Positions 51,333-59,968 are shown, counted from the first letter of the stretch. The stretch: DNA of 64,000 bases from Clostridiales bacterium (GCA_019416455.1 DXXG01000028.1:372001-436000); one strand, 5' to 3'. Made by a program: numbers and translations. Notes: generated from the sequence alone by a model not told the origin.

Positions 51333-51490
51333 ATTTTGCGAAAACCGGCCAGCCTCCCTGCCTGCCGCCCTTCGGGCGCCTGCGGCTGGGAGGCCTCCTT
51401 GTTTCGGATTCACCGGTCAAGGTCGTGGGACTCTGTCCCACACCCTGCAAACTTTTTGAAAAAAGTTTGATCAAAAACTTTTACGCCGCT
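51333..51490. repeat. Palindrome-rich intergenic element
   Basis: This spacer contains several nested inverted repeats: GGCC-x-GCCTCCC with GGGAGGCC, CCCTTCGGG, GGGACTCTGTCCC, and an A/T-rich part with AAACTTTTTGAAAAAAGTTT. The A/T part resembles a repeated intergenic sequence I recall from gut Oscillospirales genomes. It may also terminate trpS transcription. Confidence 0.5.
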
Positions 51491-51496
51491 TCGCGG

Positions 51497-52501
51497 TTAC
51501 AGGGGCAGGTAACCCACTTTCTTCATCACTTTCTGCAAGGTTTTCCGGGCAATGCGCTCCGCTTTCGGGGCATTGTCCTTATAGCACTGCTCCAAGTACG
51601 CCTTGTCGGCGATGAGCTGGTGATACCGTTCCTGGATGGGACGCAGCTCCTCGATGACCACTTCTGCCACGGCAGGCTTGAACTCCCCATAGCCCTTCCC
51701 GGCGAACTTGTTCTCGATCTCCTCCATGGTCTCCCCTGTAATGGTGGAGTAAATGGCCATCAGGTTGGAAACGCCGGCCTTGTTCTCCGGATCGAAGCGG
51801 ACAGTAGCGTCACTGTCGGTGACGGCACGCTTAAACTTCCGCATAATGGTATCCGGATCGTCCAGGATCGTAATGAAGGAATTCACGTTCTCATCGGACT
51901 TGGACATTTTCTTGGTGGGGTCCTGCAAGGACATGATCCGGGCGCCGTGCTTGGGGATGATGGGCTCGGGCACCACAAACGTGGGGCTGTACAGGCCATT
52001 GAACCGCTCGGCGATGTTCCGGGTCAACTCCAAATGCTGCTTCTGGTCCGCGCCCACCGGCACGTAGTCCGCTTGATACAGCAGAATGTCAGCGGCCATC
52101 AGACAGGGGTAGGTGAACAGACCGGCGTTGATATTGTCGGCGTGCTTGGCGGATTTATCCTTGAACTGGGTCATCCGGGAGAGCTCCCCGAACTGGGTGT
52201 AGCAGTTGAGGACCCAGGCCAGCTGAGCATGTTCCGGCACCTGGCTCTGGATAAAGAAGATGGACTTTTCCAGATCCACCCCCATGGCCAGCAGCAGAGC
52301 ATAGGCAGACAGGGTGTTTTTCCGGAAATCGGCAGGCTCCTGCCGCACGGTAATGGCGTGAAGGTCCGCCAGACCGTAAACGCACTCGTAGTCGTCCTGA
52401 AGGCGGACAAAGTTCTTCAAAGCGCCCAGGTAGTTGCCCAGGGTAAAGGTGCCCGTGGGTTGGATCAAACTGAGGACCCGCTTTTTCTGTTGAGTTTCCA
52501 T
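51497..52501 (-). CDS. trpS: Tryptophanyl-tRNA synthetase
   Basis: A 334-residue class Ic synthetase. HIGH-type motif QPTGTFTLGNYLGAL near residue 15 and KMSKSDENV (KMSKS) near 195, with VPVGADQKQHLELTRN between. It charges tRNA-Trp. It follows the aminotransferase by 11 bp, sharing the T-box-controlled transcript. Confidence 0.95.
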   Translation of the reverse strand: METQQKKRVLSLIQPTGTFTLGNYLGALKNFVRLQDDYECVYGLADLHAITVRQEPADFRKNTLSAYALLLAMGVDLEKSIFFIQSQVPEHAQLAWVLNCYTQFGELSRMTQFKDKSAKHADNINAGLFTYPCLMAADILLYQADYVPVGADQKQHLELTRNIAERFNGLYSPTFVVPEPIIPKHGARIMSLQDPTKKMSKSDENVNSFITILDDPDTIMRKFKRAVTDSDATVRFDPENKAGVSNLMAIYSTITGETMEEIENKFAGKGYGEFKPAVAEVVIEELRPIQERYHQLIADKAYLEQCYKDNAPKAERIARKTLQKVMKKVGYLPL

Positions 52502-52512
52502 AGTGTATCTCC

Positions 52513-53706
52513 TTATTTCGTCATATCCTGAAGGGTTTCCGCCAGTAGCCGGATACCCTCTCTAAGCTGTTCATCGGTAGGTGTAGAGAAATTGATGCGG
52601 AAAGCGTTGCAAGGCTGGGTTTCGTCAGTGAGGAAGGCGGTACCGGGAACCACGCAGACCTTTTTCTCCATGCCCCGCTTTACAAAGTCCAGCATATCGA
52701 TGCCATCGGGCAGTGTGCACCAAGCAAAAAGACCGCCCTCGAACTTGCTCCAAGTGATGCCCACCGGCTTGAAGTACTGTTCCATAGCTTCCAACAGAAC
52801 GCTGCTCTTCCGGCGGTAGATCTCACGGAGACGATTCAAATGAGCCTCATAGTCGTACTGGGTCATGATCCGGTGGCAGACGATCTGGGCCCACATATTG
52901 GAGTGGACATCCTCGCCCTGCTTGCAGACCACCATCTTCTGGATGACCTCCTTGGGGCCGATGGCGTAGCCCACTCGCATACCGGGAGAGATCACCTTGG
53001 AGAAGGAACCGGCGTACATGACCACGCCTTCCGTATCCAGAGACTTGATGGAGGGCACATCTTCCCCTTCGAAACGCAGGTCGCCATAGGGATTGTCCTC
53101 CAGCACGATGACTCCATGATCCCGGCACAGCTCATAGACTTTCTTCCGCTTCTCCAGGCTCATGGTGATACCAGAGGGGTTCTGGAAGTTGGGAATGGTG
53201 TAGAGGTATTTCACGTTCTTTTCCCGTTCCAGGGCTTCTTCCAGCTTTTTAGTGTCGATGCCGTCCTCTTCCATGGGGATGCCCACCAGGTTGGCCCGAT
53301 AGGAGCGGAAGGTGTTCAGGGAACCGATAAAACTGGGAGCCTCACACAGCACCGTGTCGCCCTCGTTCAAAAGGGTCTTGGTCAGCAGATCCATCACCTG
53401 CTGAGCGCCGCTGGTGATGAGGATGTCATCGTTTTCGCTCCCCACATGGTGCTTTTCCTTCATGTAACCCAGCAGATGCTGCCGTAGAGGGGTGTAACCC
53501 TCGGTGACGCCGTACTGGAGCGCCTCGATGGGAGTATTCTGCAACAGATTCTGAGAAATGGCTTGGACCGCGTCATAGGGGAAGGCGTCCGGGGCGGGAT
53601 TGCCCGCGGACAGGGGGATCACGTTGGGATCGGAGGAATTTTTCAAAATCTCCCGAATAGCGGAAGGCTTCAAACTCTGCACCCGTTCTGAAAACTGGTA
53701 TTTCAT
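52513..53706 (-). CDS. PLP-dependent class I/II aminotransferase (LysN/KAT-II-like)
   Basis: A 397-residue fold-type I aminotransferase starting MKYQFSERVQSLKPSAIRE at 53706. The family pattern includes LSAGNPAPDAFP, YGVTEGYTPLRQ, TIPNFQNPSGITMS and the PLP lysine in AGSFSKVISPGMRVGY near residue 240. Relatives act on 2-aminoadipate and aromatic amino acids. It is first gene after a T-box leader and co-transcribed with trpS, so aromatic substrates, possibly tryptophan, are likely; its oxoacid product would suit IorAB. Confidence 0.88.
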   Translation of the reverse strand: MKYQFSERVQSLKPSAIREILKNSSDPNVIPLSAGNPAPDAFPYDAVQAISQNLLQNTPIEALQYGVTEGYTPLRQHLLGYMKEKHHVGSENDDILITSGAQQVMDLLTKTLLNEGDTVLCEAPSFIGSLNTFRSYRANLVGIPMEEDGIDTKKLEEALEREKNVKYLYTIPNFQNPSGITMSLEKRKKVYELCRDHGVIVLEDNPYGDLRFEGEDVPSIKSLDTEGVVMYAGSFSKVISPGMRVGYAIGPKEVIQKMVVCKQGEDVHSNMWAQIVCHRIMTQYDYEAHLNRLREIYRRKSSVLLEAMEQYFKPVGITWSKFEGGLFAWCTLPDGIDMLDFVKRGMEKKVCVVPGTAFLTDETQPCNAFRINFSTPTDEQLREGIRLLAETLQDMTK

Positions 53707-53756
53707 GTTCAATCCACTCACTTTCTTCAGATGCTTCAAACAGTTGAGACGGCAAT

Positions 53757-54020
53757 AAAAAAAGCCCCTCCCCGCCTTGTTTCCAAGGACCAGGGACAGG
53801 ACTCACCTGCGGTGCCACCCACATTGACAAAGATACACTTTGCCCACTTTCGTTCCTTAACGCGGAAAACGTCGAGCCATACTCCCAGCGCGCGCTGGAT
53901 TCCGGCCCGCCCTCCCGGGACCATTGACGCTGCTGCTCCTGCCGCGTTCCCACCGCCGGCGGCTCTCTGAATAAGAGCGAAACTGCGCTACTTTTTCCCG
54001 ATCACAGGTTTCTCTTTCAA
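53757..54020 (-). ncRNA. T-box riboswitch upstream of aminotransferase-trpS
   Basis: Read leftward, a stem I region runs from AGAGAGCCG to TATGGCTC, then GGGTGGCACCGCAGG, the conserved T-box antiterminator sequence, at about 53820-53806. A terminator follows: CCTTG, GAAA, CAAGG extended by CCC/GGG pairs, and seven T at 53763-53757. A TGG triplet at 53879-53877 near the base of stem I could be the tryptophan specifier; I cannot verify the fold by hand. Uncharged tRNA would permit read-through. Confidence 0.88.
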
Positions 54021-54029
54021 ATTTTCTCT

Positions 54030-54058
54030 ATTATACTCTCCCCCAAAGAAATTGTCAA
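54030..54058 (-). promoter_or_regulatory. Sigma-A promoter of the T-box operon
   Basis: Perfect consensus TTGACA (54058-54053), 17 bp, TATAAT (54035-54030), read leftward. Confidence 0.88.
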
Positions 54059-54203
54059 ACGGAAAAGAAGCCAGTCTAAGATTACATAAATTCTTACCAT
54101 AACTTTTCATTTAGTTTTTTCGTCATCAGGCCGTGGGAAGTCCCCACAAAGGGGACAAACTGGAATTTTCCCCAGGAAACCGACAGAAAGGCTCCTCCCA
54201 TAA

Positions 54204-54236
54204 GTGACAGGAAATTTTTAGCAGGACAGGTATAAT
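54204..54236 (+). promoter_or_regulatory. Candidate Spo0A-dependent spoIIE promoter
   Basis: GTGACA (54204-54209) and TATAAT (54231-54236) are 21 bp apart, the over-long spacing known for Spo0A-activated sigma-A promoters such as spoIIE and spoIIG of Bacillus subtilis. CCGACAG at 54180-54186 resembles part of a 0A box on the opposite strand. Confidence 0.5.
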
Positions 54237-54292
54237 TCTTCCACAAGCCGCATAGCGGTTTCCATAATTTATTGATTGAGGCGGTGTTTTCG

Positions 54293-56638
54293 GTGGAAGA
54301 GACAAAAGTCCGGCAATTTCGCGCGCGGTTGGGAGAAGCCCTTTCCTCCCCCTACGCCCGCAAAGCGGTCATTCAAGTGGCGGGGTTCTTCGGGGGGCTC
54401 CTGTGCTCCCGTGGTTTGGTATTCGGCAAGTATTCTCCCTTCGGGGTGGCACTGGCGGCCAGCGTCCCCAGAGAAGGATTGTGGGCAGCAGTGATGGGCG
54501 CTTTCTTCGGTTACCTCCTCCCTTCTGCCACCTACATACCCGTGCGTTACGAAGCCGCCCTCTTAGCGGTGGCGGCCATCCGCTGGTCCCTCTCCGAGCT
54601 GAAAGGAGTCAATTCCCACGTGTTGTTCGCCCCTGTGGTGGCGTTTCTGCCCTTGCTCCTCACCGGAATGACCATGGTGTTCCTCAACGGCTCTTTGAGC
54701 TACACCGCCGCACTGTACGTAGCGGAGTCCTTTCTGGGTTCCGGATGCGCTTATTTTCTCCGTCGCACCGGCAATCTGCTGCTGGGCCTGACAGGAGACG
54801 GCAAAAGCAAGTCCGCCGGGATCTATGACAGCGGTGATGTGGCAGCTCTCACGGTTTCCGTAGGCGTGGTGGTGCTGGCCTTCTCCGGAGTGACTTTCGG
54901 AGGAGTCTCCCTGGGGCGGATCCTTATGGTGCTCCTGGTGCTGTACTGCGCCCGGCTGGGCGGGATCTCCGGGGGCACAGTGGCCGGTGTGGCCGCCGGT
55001 GTGATCCAAGGTCTTTCTACCGCTGGACTTTCCTATCTCTCCGGGGCGTATGGGCTGGGAGGTCTTATGGCCGGAGTATTCTCTCCCATGGGGAAGATCG
55101 CCACAGCAGTGGCCTTCATCCTTTCCCACGGAGTGGCCTCCATGCAGGTGGGCACCAGTTCTCAGGCCACTATTCTCCGAGGTGCCGTGGAAGTGGGAGC
55201 CGCTACCATTCTCTACATGGCTATACCTAAAAGTCAGCGGATTGCCCAACTGTTCGGCGTGCGGAAGGATACCCTCAGCGGCGGTGCCCTCCGAGGGAAC
55301 ATCGTTCTGCGGCTGCGCCACGCGGCGGAAGCCCTTTCTCAAGTCCACACCTCTGTGGAGGAGATCTCCCAAAAACTGTCCGCCGTGTGCGCCCCCAGTC
55401 TGCAAGGAGTGTATGACCGTTCCGTGGAAGCCATCTGCGCCGGATGCAGCGCCCGGGGAGTCTGCTGGCGCAAGCACAAGGAGGAGACCCTCCGCAACTT
55501 CAGCAAGCTGACCAAGAGCCTGCGTGAGAAGGGACGGGTAGACACTTTGGACTTCACCCCAGAATTCTCCGACCGCTGTGGTCGGTCCGGAGAGATGCGG
55601 GACGAGATCAACAAGAACTACGGCCGATATCTGTTGAAGGAAGCCGCTGAACTGCGGGCCGCTCAGATCCGGGAAGTGGTGGAAGAGCATTTCCAGACCA
55701 CCGCGGATATCCTGGACGAGATGGCCGGGGAATTTTCTCAGTATCAGAACTTTGACGAGGAAGCAGCTCAGCGGGTGGCCCAGATCCTTCGGGAAAACGG
55801 CATAGAGCCTTTGGAAGTCTGCTGTCGGCTGGACCGCTTCGGCCGGATGACCGTAGAAGCGGAGGTATCCAAAGAGCGGCAGAAACGGCTGAACCGTGCC
55901 GTCTTTACCAGGGAGATCTCCGCCGCCTGCGGGCGGGTGTTCTCGCCCCCTTGTGTCAGTGCCGCCGGGGAGAATTGCCGGCTGCAAATGTGTCAGCGCC
56001 CTGCCTATGACGTGGCAAGAGGATTTTCCCAGTACAGCGCCAAGAACGGTGCCTTCTGCGGGGACAGCGCCAGCGTGTTCTACGACGGCTGCGGACGTCT
56101 GGTGGCAGTGCTCAGTGATGGCATGGGCACCGGCGGTCGGGCAGCGGTAGATGGAGCCATGACCTGCGCCATGGCGGAAAGCCTCTTGAAAGCCGGCATC
56201 GGGTTCGACTCCATGCTGCAAACGGTAAACTCCGCGCTCATCGCCAAAAGCGGGGACGAATCTCTGGCGACTCTGGACATCGCCTGTATCGATCTCTTTT
56301 CCGGCCGAGCGGAATTTCTTAAAGCGGGAGCGGCCTGCACCATCCTCCGCCGGGGCCGCAAGTCGGAGATCATTGAAGCTTCCAGTGTGCCGATAGGTAT
56401 CATGCCCCAGGTGGAATTCGCCGCTTACCACCGGGATCTCTCTCCCGGAGACGTGGTGGTGCTGGTATCCGACGGGGTGACCGCCTCAGGCCAGGAATGG
56501 CTGGAGGACATGGTCCTGCATTGGGACGAGGAGGAAAACCCCAACCTTCTTGCCCAACGGATCATCGACGAGGCAAAGAAGCGCCGCAGCGACGGTCACG
56601 AGGACGACATCACAGCTTTGGCGCTGGTACTGAAATAA
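54293..56638 (+). CDS. spoIIE: Stage II sporulation protein E
   Basis: A membrane-bound PP2C-type phosphatase of about 780 residues. Residues 30-320 contain roughly ten membrane helices, followed by a Cys-containing regulatory region (CAGCSARGVCWRKH) and a C-terminal PP2C domain with LSDGMGTGGRAAVDGAM and VVLVSDGVTA metal-binding motifs. SpoIIE dephosphorylates SpoIIAA in the forespore, releasing sigma F, and marks the polar septum. I choose GTG 54293 after GAGGCGG at 8-nt distance; TTG 54272 and GTG 54284 are alternatives. It is good evidence that the organism is spore-forming. Confidence 0.95.
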   Translation: MEETKVRQFRARLGEALSSPYARKAVIQVAGFFGGLLCSRGLVFGKYSPFGVALAASVPREGLWAAVMGAFFGYLLPSATYIPVRYEAALLAVAAIRWSLSELKGVNSHVLFAPVVAFLPLLLTGMTMVFLNGSLSYTAALYVAESFLGSGCAYFLRRTGNLLLGLTGDGKSKSAGIYDSGDVAALTVSVGVVVLAFSGVTFGGVSLGRILMVLLVLYCARLGGISGGTVAGVAAGVIQGLSTAGLSYLSGAYGLGGLMAGVFSPMGKIATAVAFILSHGVASMQVGTSSQATILRGAVEVGAATILYMAIPKSQRIAQLFGVRKDTLSGGALRGNIVLRLRHAAEALSQVHTSVEEISQKLSAVCAPSLQGVYDRSVEAICAGCSARGVCWRKHKEETLRNFSKLTKSLREKGRVDTLDFTPEFSDRCGRSGEMRDEINKNYGRYLLKEAAELRAAQIREVVEEHFQTTADILDEMAGEFSQYQNFDEEAAQRVAQILRENGIEPLEVCCRLDRFGRMTVEAEVSKERQKRLNRAVFTREISAACGRVFSPPCVSAAGENCRLQMCQRPAYDVARGFSQYSAKNGAFCGDSASVFYDGCGRLVAVLSDGMGTGGRAAVDGAMTCAMAESLLKAGIGFDSMLQTVNSALIAKSGDESLATLDIACIDLFSGRAEFLKAGAACTILRRGRKSEIIEASSVPIGIMPQVEFAAYHRDLSPGDVVVLVSDGVTASGQEWLEDMVLHWDEEENPNLLAQRIIDEAKKRRSDGHEDDITALALVLK

Positions 56639-56642
56639 AACA

Positions 56643-56677
56643 AAAAGGGACAGGTCCTTGGATGACCTGTCCCTTTT
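56643..56677. terminator. Bidirectional terminator between spoIIE and the phage module
   Basis: Perfect 14-bp stem AAAAGGGACAGGTC (56643-56656) and its complement (56664-56677). It serves spoIIE and the convergent holin gene. Confidence 0.9.
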
Positions 56678-56678
56678 C

Positions 56679-56963
56679 TTATTCGTCTTTCGATTTGGGA
56701 ACTGTGTAAGTCAGCGCTTGCTGACTGTCCCCTATTCCCTCCGTGGTGGGGTCTGTGATACAGGCCCACAGGGAGGCCAGCGCCGCTACCAGCAGCACAG
56801 GGTTACCCACTGCGGCGCAAAGCGCCTGCCACAGCGCTGCCCAAGAGGTCATGTCCTCCCATTGGAGCCCCAATCCCACCAGGATAGGCGACAGGATGGC
56901 TGCCGCCACTTGAGCCCAAAACATGGGGTTTTTAAAACGTACTTTCCAGTTGATCGTTGTCAT
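56679..56963 (-). CDS. Phage holin, phi LC3 family
   Basis: A 94-residue protein with the family opening INWKVRFKNPMFWAQVAAAI and two membrane helices. Holins form lesions in the inner membrane to release endolysin. It is the last gene of the phage-derived module and overlaps the gene upstream by 32 bp. No endolysin gene follows. Confidence 0.85.
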   Translation of the reverse strand: MTTINWKVRFKNPMFWAQVAAAILSPILVGLGLQWEDMTSWAALWQALCAAVGNPVLLVAALASLWACITDPTTEGIGDSQQALTYTVPKSKDE

Positions 56964-57246
56964 AAAACGCTCCTTTCCTCTGTTCCAGCAGGGCTAACCG
57001 ATTCTCACACCGGTTCAGCCGCTGGTCCTGCCCGTCGATCCGTGTATTTAAAAGCCGCTGGATCTCCTCCCCTTTGGCTCGCAGGTTTTCGTCCTCCCTT
57101 TCCAGCTTGCTCAGCTGGGCCAAAACATGTTCCAAAATAGCGGAAAGCCGGGAGATGGTTCCGTTTAGCTTGACCAATGGTCCCGCCACGGCTGCCGCCA
57201 GCCCCACCACCACCGAGAGACTGGTCACTACTGTCCATTCGTTCAC
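56932..57246 (-). CDS. Membrane-anchored coiled-coil protein of the phage module
   Basis: A 104-residue protein. The GTG start at 57246 overlaps the terminase stop (GTGA) and follows AAAGGGGGG. The N-terminus is one membrane helix (VVTSLSVVVGLAAAVAGPLV) and the rest is coiled coil with conserved-looking Leu/Arg heptads (ILEHVLAQLSKLEREDENL, QRLNRCENRLALLEQ). It resembles XhlA-type phage lysis accessory proteins but with the membrane helix at the N-terminus. Adjacent to the holin. Confidence 0.65.
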   Translation of the reverse strand: MNEWTVVTSLSVVVGLAAAVAGPLVKLNGTISRLSAILEHVLAQLSKLEREDENLRAKGEEIQRLLNTRIDGQDQRLNRCENRLALLEQRKGAFYDNDQLESTF

Positions 57247-58709
57247 CAGGATCCCCCCTTTGCCCCAAAGGCTTTCAGCCGGGATCCCCCCACGGACACG
57301 AAGGGAGAAAGATCCTCCCCACCTTCCCGGGGTCCGGTGCGGGCCCTGGTAAAATACCCGATGGCCAATGCCATAACACAGTCGTCGTGGGCGCCCATTT
57401 GTGCTTCCGGCCTTCCCCTCTCGTTGCGCACGAAGGTGAGCATCTCGTTCAGGGTGTCTTTGTCGTGGATCCACTGCACATGGTCCCGCACCACCTCTAC
57501 CAATCCGGCGATAACCAGGGGACGCGTGACGCTGCTGGTTTTGAACCCGTAGCTCTGATGGACCTTATGGGTGAAGCTGTCCTCAGACTGACGCACATAC
57601 TGCCGTGGATACCGCAGCCGCTCCAGTTCCCGGATAGGATAGCTGGAAAAGTTGGCCTCGATGGAAACCAGAGCCTTGTTGTAGTACATCCCCAGGCAGT
57701 AAAGCTGTTTGGCGAACAAGTCCTCGTCCATCTGACCCCGGATGGTACAAACTTGGTTTCCCGTGGCGTAGTGGATCACCTGGCCCACGTTGAAGTCAGA
57801 CCCCTCCCCGGCAGTGTCGGCCCCAATGACGTAAGAGCCGTTGGGCTCCACGTCCTGAAAGATCTGGATAGGACCTGTGGGACTCTCCACCCACCGGATG
57901 GAGTCATCGTCGATGAGCACCTGGTTAGCGTCATAGCTGTACCAAGTGTCGAACACGAACTCTCCCCGCTTTACCGGGCCGGTAATCTCCGTCAGTCTTT
58001 GAGAGACTTTTCGGGCATCAAAAATGGTCTGTCCCAGCACGCCCCACTCACCAAGACAGTACACGGAGTAGTAATAAGGGTCAGTTTCCTTGTACCCTTC
58101 CAAAGTGCGCTTGTAATCCTCGTCTAAAAAACGGTTATCCTTATAAGTGGACCGCATAACTGAGGACCGAGGGTCTTGCCGGTCAAAGAAACGCCGTTTC
58201 AGCCAGTGGTTGGCGGACACAGGATTGAAGGTGAGCACGATCTGCTTGTGGGTCCCTTTGCCCCGCAGACGCACGTCCAGCTGGTTGAAATCATCTTCCA
58301 GTACCTCCGACGCTTCCTCGATCCACACGTCGGTAAGCTCCCCCTTGGGAAAGGTGAGGGATTTCAGCTTTTCCGTATCATCCAAGCCCTTGAAGATCAC
58401 CGCATTGCCGTTGGCGCAGGTGATGCGCATGTCCGATTCCTTACAGCTGAACAGACTTTCCAGCCCCCATTTTCCAATGACCTGTCGGAACAAGGCGAAG
58501 GTGGAGTCCCGGTTAGTGGCGGCCACGGCCCGTACCACCAGCACATTGCACAGGGGCAGAGACAGCAGCCTGTACAGGAACCGCTGGACCACAAACACGC
58601 TTTTCCCGGAACCTGCCCCGCCGTAAAACAGCAGATAGCGATGGGCGTTGTCCTGTAAGTAAGGGTAAAAGGCTGGGTTGAAGGCGGTCTTGGGGATCGT
58701 CACTTCCAT
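57243..58709 (-). CDS. Phage terminase large subunit (PBSX type)
   Basis: A 488-residue DNA-packaging motor. ATPase: Walker A YGGAGSGKSVF near residue 30, Walker B VWIEEASE near 130. RNase-H-like nuclease: VIGADTAGEGSDFN near 290 and the C-terminal GAHDDCVMALAI. It appears full length and intact. I start at ATG 58709 (MEVTIPKTAFNPAF), two bases downstream of the small-subunit stop. No portal, capsid or tail gene follows it in the window. Confidence 0.93.
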   Translation of the reverse strand: MEVTIPKTAFNPAFYPYLQDNAHRYLLFYGGAGSGKSVFVVQRFLYRLLSLPLCNVLVVRAVAATNRDSTFALFRQVIGKWGLESLFSCKESDMRITCANGNAVIFKGLDDTEKLKSLTFPKGELTDVWIEEASEVLEDDFNQLDVRLRGKGTHKQIVLTFNPVSANHWLKRRFFDRQDPRSSVMRSTYKDNRFLDEDYKRTLEGYKETDPYYYSVYCLGEWGVLGQTIFDARKVSQRLTEITGPVKRGEFVFDTWYSYDANQVLIDDDSIRWVESPTGPIQIFQDVEPNGSYVIGADTAGEGSDFNVGQVIHYATGNQVCTIRGQMDEDLFAKQLYCLGMYYNKALVSIEANFSSYPIRELERLRYPRQYVRQSEDSFTHKVHQSYGFKTSSVTRPLVIAGLVEVVRDHVQWIHDKDTLNEMLTFVRNERGRPEAQMGAHDDCVMALAIGYFTRARTGPREGGEDLSPFVSVGGSRLKAFGAKGGSW

Positions 58710-58710
58710 G

Positions 58711-59070
58711 TTACCCCTCCTCCCCTTCCACCCGAACGGTGATGGGTCCGGGGTCGTGGGTATTCTTCTCCCCGTAGCCAAAGCTGCTTTGCAGGATGAA
58801 CCTGGCCCCGGAAGAAGTGTCTCGCCGGTATACTGCTTGAAGAGTCTCCTCCTCCACATGGGAACGGGCCCATTCCAGCAAATTGACCACGGGGCCACTC
58901 TCCCGTGCGGCAAAGCGTTCCATCTCCTCCCGTCCGGAAAATCCCAAAGCCAGTGCCAATCCTGTCACCGTGGGGAAACGCTGGGCCTGGTCACAGTCCC
59001 GCAGATAAGTTTCTGCCGCCGCTTTCAGGGCACGGAGGCTTTTGGGACGCTTGGGTCGTTTTTCCTCCAT
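58711..59070 (-). CDS. Phage terminase small subunit
   Basis: A 119-residue protein with an N-terminal helix-turn-helix (FPTVTGLALALGFSGREEM) and an extended helical C-terminus (RDTSSGARFILQSSFGYGEK), the usual arrangement of PBSX-type small terminases that recognise packaging sites. GGGGAGG lies eight bases before ATG 59070. It immediately precedes the large subunit. Confidence 0.8.
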   Translation of the reverse strand: MEEKRPKRPKSLRALKAAAETYLRDCDQAQRFPTVTGLALALGFSGREEMERFAARESGPVVNLLEWARSHVEEETLQAVYRRDTSSGARFILQSSFGYGEKNTHDPGPITVRVEGEEG

Positions 59071-59305
59071 GATGGTCACCTCCCCTCAGCAGCCGGGCGT
59101 ACTGGCTTTTGAGCACTTCCAGTTCCCGCAGCCGCTGGGGATCCAGATCCCGCTCTTTGCTCAGGCGCTGGATCTCCTCCGCTACCAGCCGCCTTAGATG
59201 GATGCGAAAGGGACATTCCTCCCGTCCGCAGTGAGCTGTTCCTTCCACCATGCGGTAATATCGACAAGTGCCGGGGTAAGGACAGCTTTTGGTTTCGATC
59301 TTCAC
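58991..59305 (-). CDS. Small Cys-containing protein of the phage module
   Basis: A frame of 104 codons starting at GTG 59305 after AAGGAGGAG. The N-terminal half has CPYPGTCRYYRMVEGTAHCG and ECPF, a possible zinc-binding set, and the middle is helical (AEEIQRLSKERDLDPQRLREL). It overlaps the small terminase start by 80 bp, so its last third may be poorly constrained. Overlaps the upstream gene by 4 bp. Confidence 0.55.
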   Translation of the reverse strand: MKIETKSCPYPGTCRYYRMVEGTAHCGREECPFRIHLRRLVAEEIQRLSKERDLDPQRLRELEVLKSQYARLLRGGDHHGGKTTQASQKPPCPESGGRNLSAGL

Positions 59306-59622
59306 GATTTCTCCTCCTTTTCAAAATCACCTGGAGGGAAACAGAGGCCACACACACGGCTGTAAGCGTATCGGGCTTTTCCAATGGTCCAGCGGTACCC
59401 CAGTTCCGCCACGATCTGCTTCCAGGGGATGGGAGCGCCGTATTCCAGCACCTTCTGGGCGACGATCCTGGCCTTGGGGTCCGGCAGACGGCGGGGCAGT
59501 CCTCGGGCTTCCTCTAACAAACAGCGCAGCCTTCGGGCTCGCTCCTCCTCTCCGGGAACACGCTCCACAGCGGAAAGCTCCTCCTCCAAATAGGCAGCGT
59601 GCTCGAATTCCCGGCGGGTCAT
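59302..59622 (-). CDS. Small phage regulatory protein, 106 residues
   Basis: A helical protein with a likely helix-turn-helix in its second half (APIPWKQIVAELGYRWTIGKAR). It lies in a string of genes with 4-bp overlaps, second after the early promoter, and resembles late-transcription or sigma-like activators of Firmicutes phages in position. No firm family. Confidence 0.6.
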   Translation of the reverse strand: MTRREFEHAAYLEEELSAVERVPGEEERARRLRCLLEEARGLPRRLPDPKARIVAQKVLEYGAPIPWKQIVAELGYRWTIGKARYAYSRVCGLCFPPGDFEKEEKS

Positions 59623-59831
59623 ACCCGATCTCCCAGGGCTCTCCCCAGGGCGCGGCGCTGAAGCACATGCCCTGTCACCCGCAGGTCGTCACGGATTTCC
59701 ATCAGTCTGCCGATCCGTTCCCACAGGTCGGACTGCAAGTGCAGCCGATTTTCTCGCCTCAGCTCCTCCAGCCGCCGGTCGATGCGCTCCGCTTCCGTCA
59801 AATATTCCCGAGCCATTCGCTCATAATCCAT
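59619..59831 (-). CDS. Small helical protein, first gene of the leftward phage transcript
   Basis: Seventy residues beginning MDYERMAREYLTEAERIDRR, largely coiled coil. I start at ATG 59831, after GGAGAGG; the longer frame from 59939 would run across the operator. It overlaps the next gene by 4 bp. Confidence 0.6.
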   Translation of the reverse strand: MDYERMAREYLTEAERIDRRLEELRRENRLHLQSDLWERIGRLMEIRDDLRVTGHVLQRRALGRALGDRV

Positions 59832-59910
59832 AGGTTTGTCCTCTCCTTCCCTCTTGGGAATTTCTGGGGACCTAGAGGGAATATTTTCCTCTCTTGGGCC
59901 CTCTATATCC

Positions 59911-59939
59911 AGTTTAGTACTCTTATGAGTATTTGTCAA
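59911..59939 (-). promoter_or_regulatory. Leftward early promoter of the phage module
   Basis: TTGACA (59939-59934), 17 bp, TAAACT (59916-59911). Operator 1 fills the spacer, as in lambdoid-type switches. Confidence 0.75.
59918..59931. promoter_or_regulatory. Repressor operator 1
   Basis: Palindrome TACTCTTATGAGTA lies between the -35 and -10 of the leftward promoter. Confidence 0.65.
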
Positions 59940-59944
59940 GACAT

Positions 59945-59962
59945 TTTACCTATAAGAGTAAA
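59945..59962. promoter_or_regulatory. Repressor operator 2
   Basis: TTTACCTATAAGAGTAAA; its reverse strand repeats the TACTCTTAT half-site of operator 1. It lies between the divergent promoters. Confidence 0.6.
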
Positions 59963-59968
59963 CATCCC

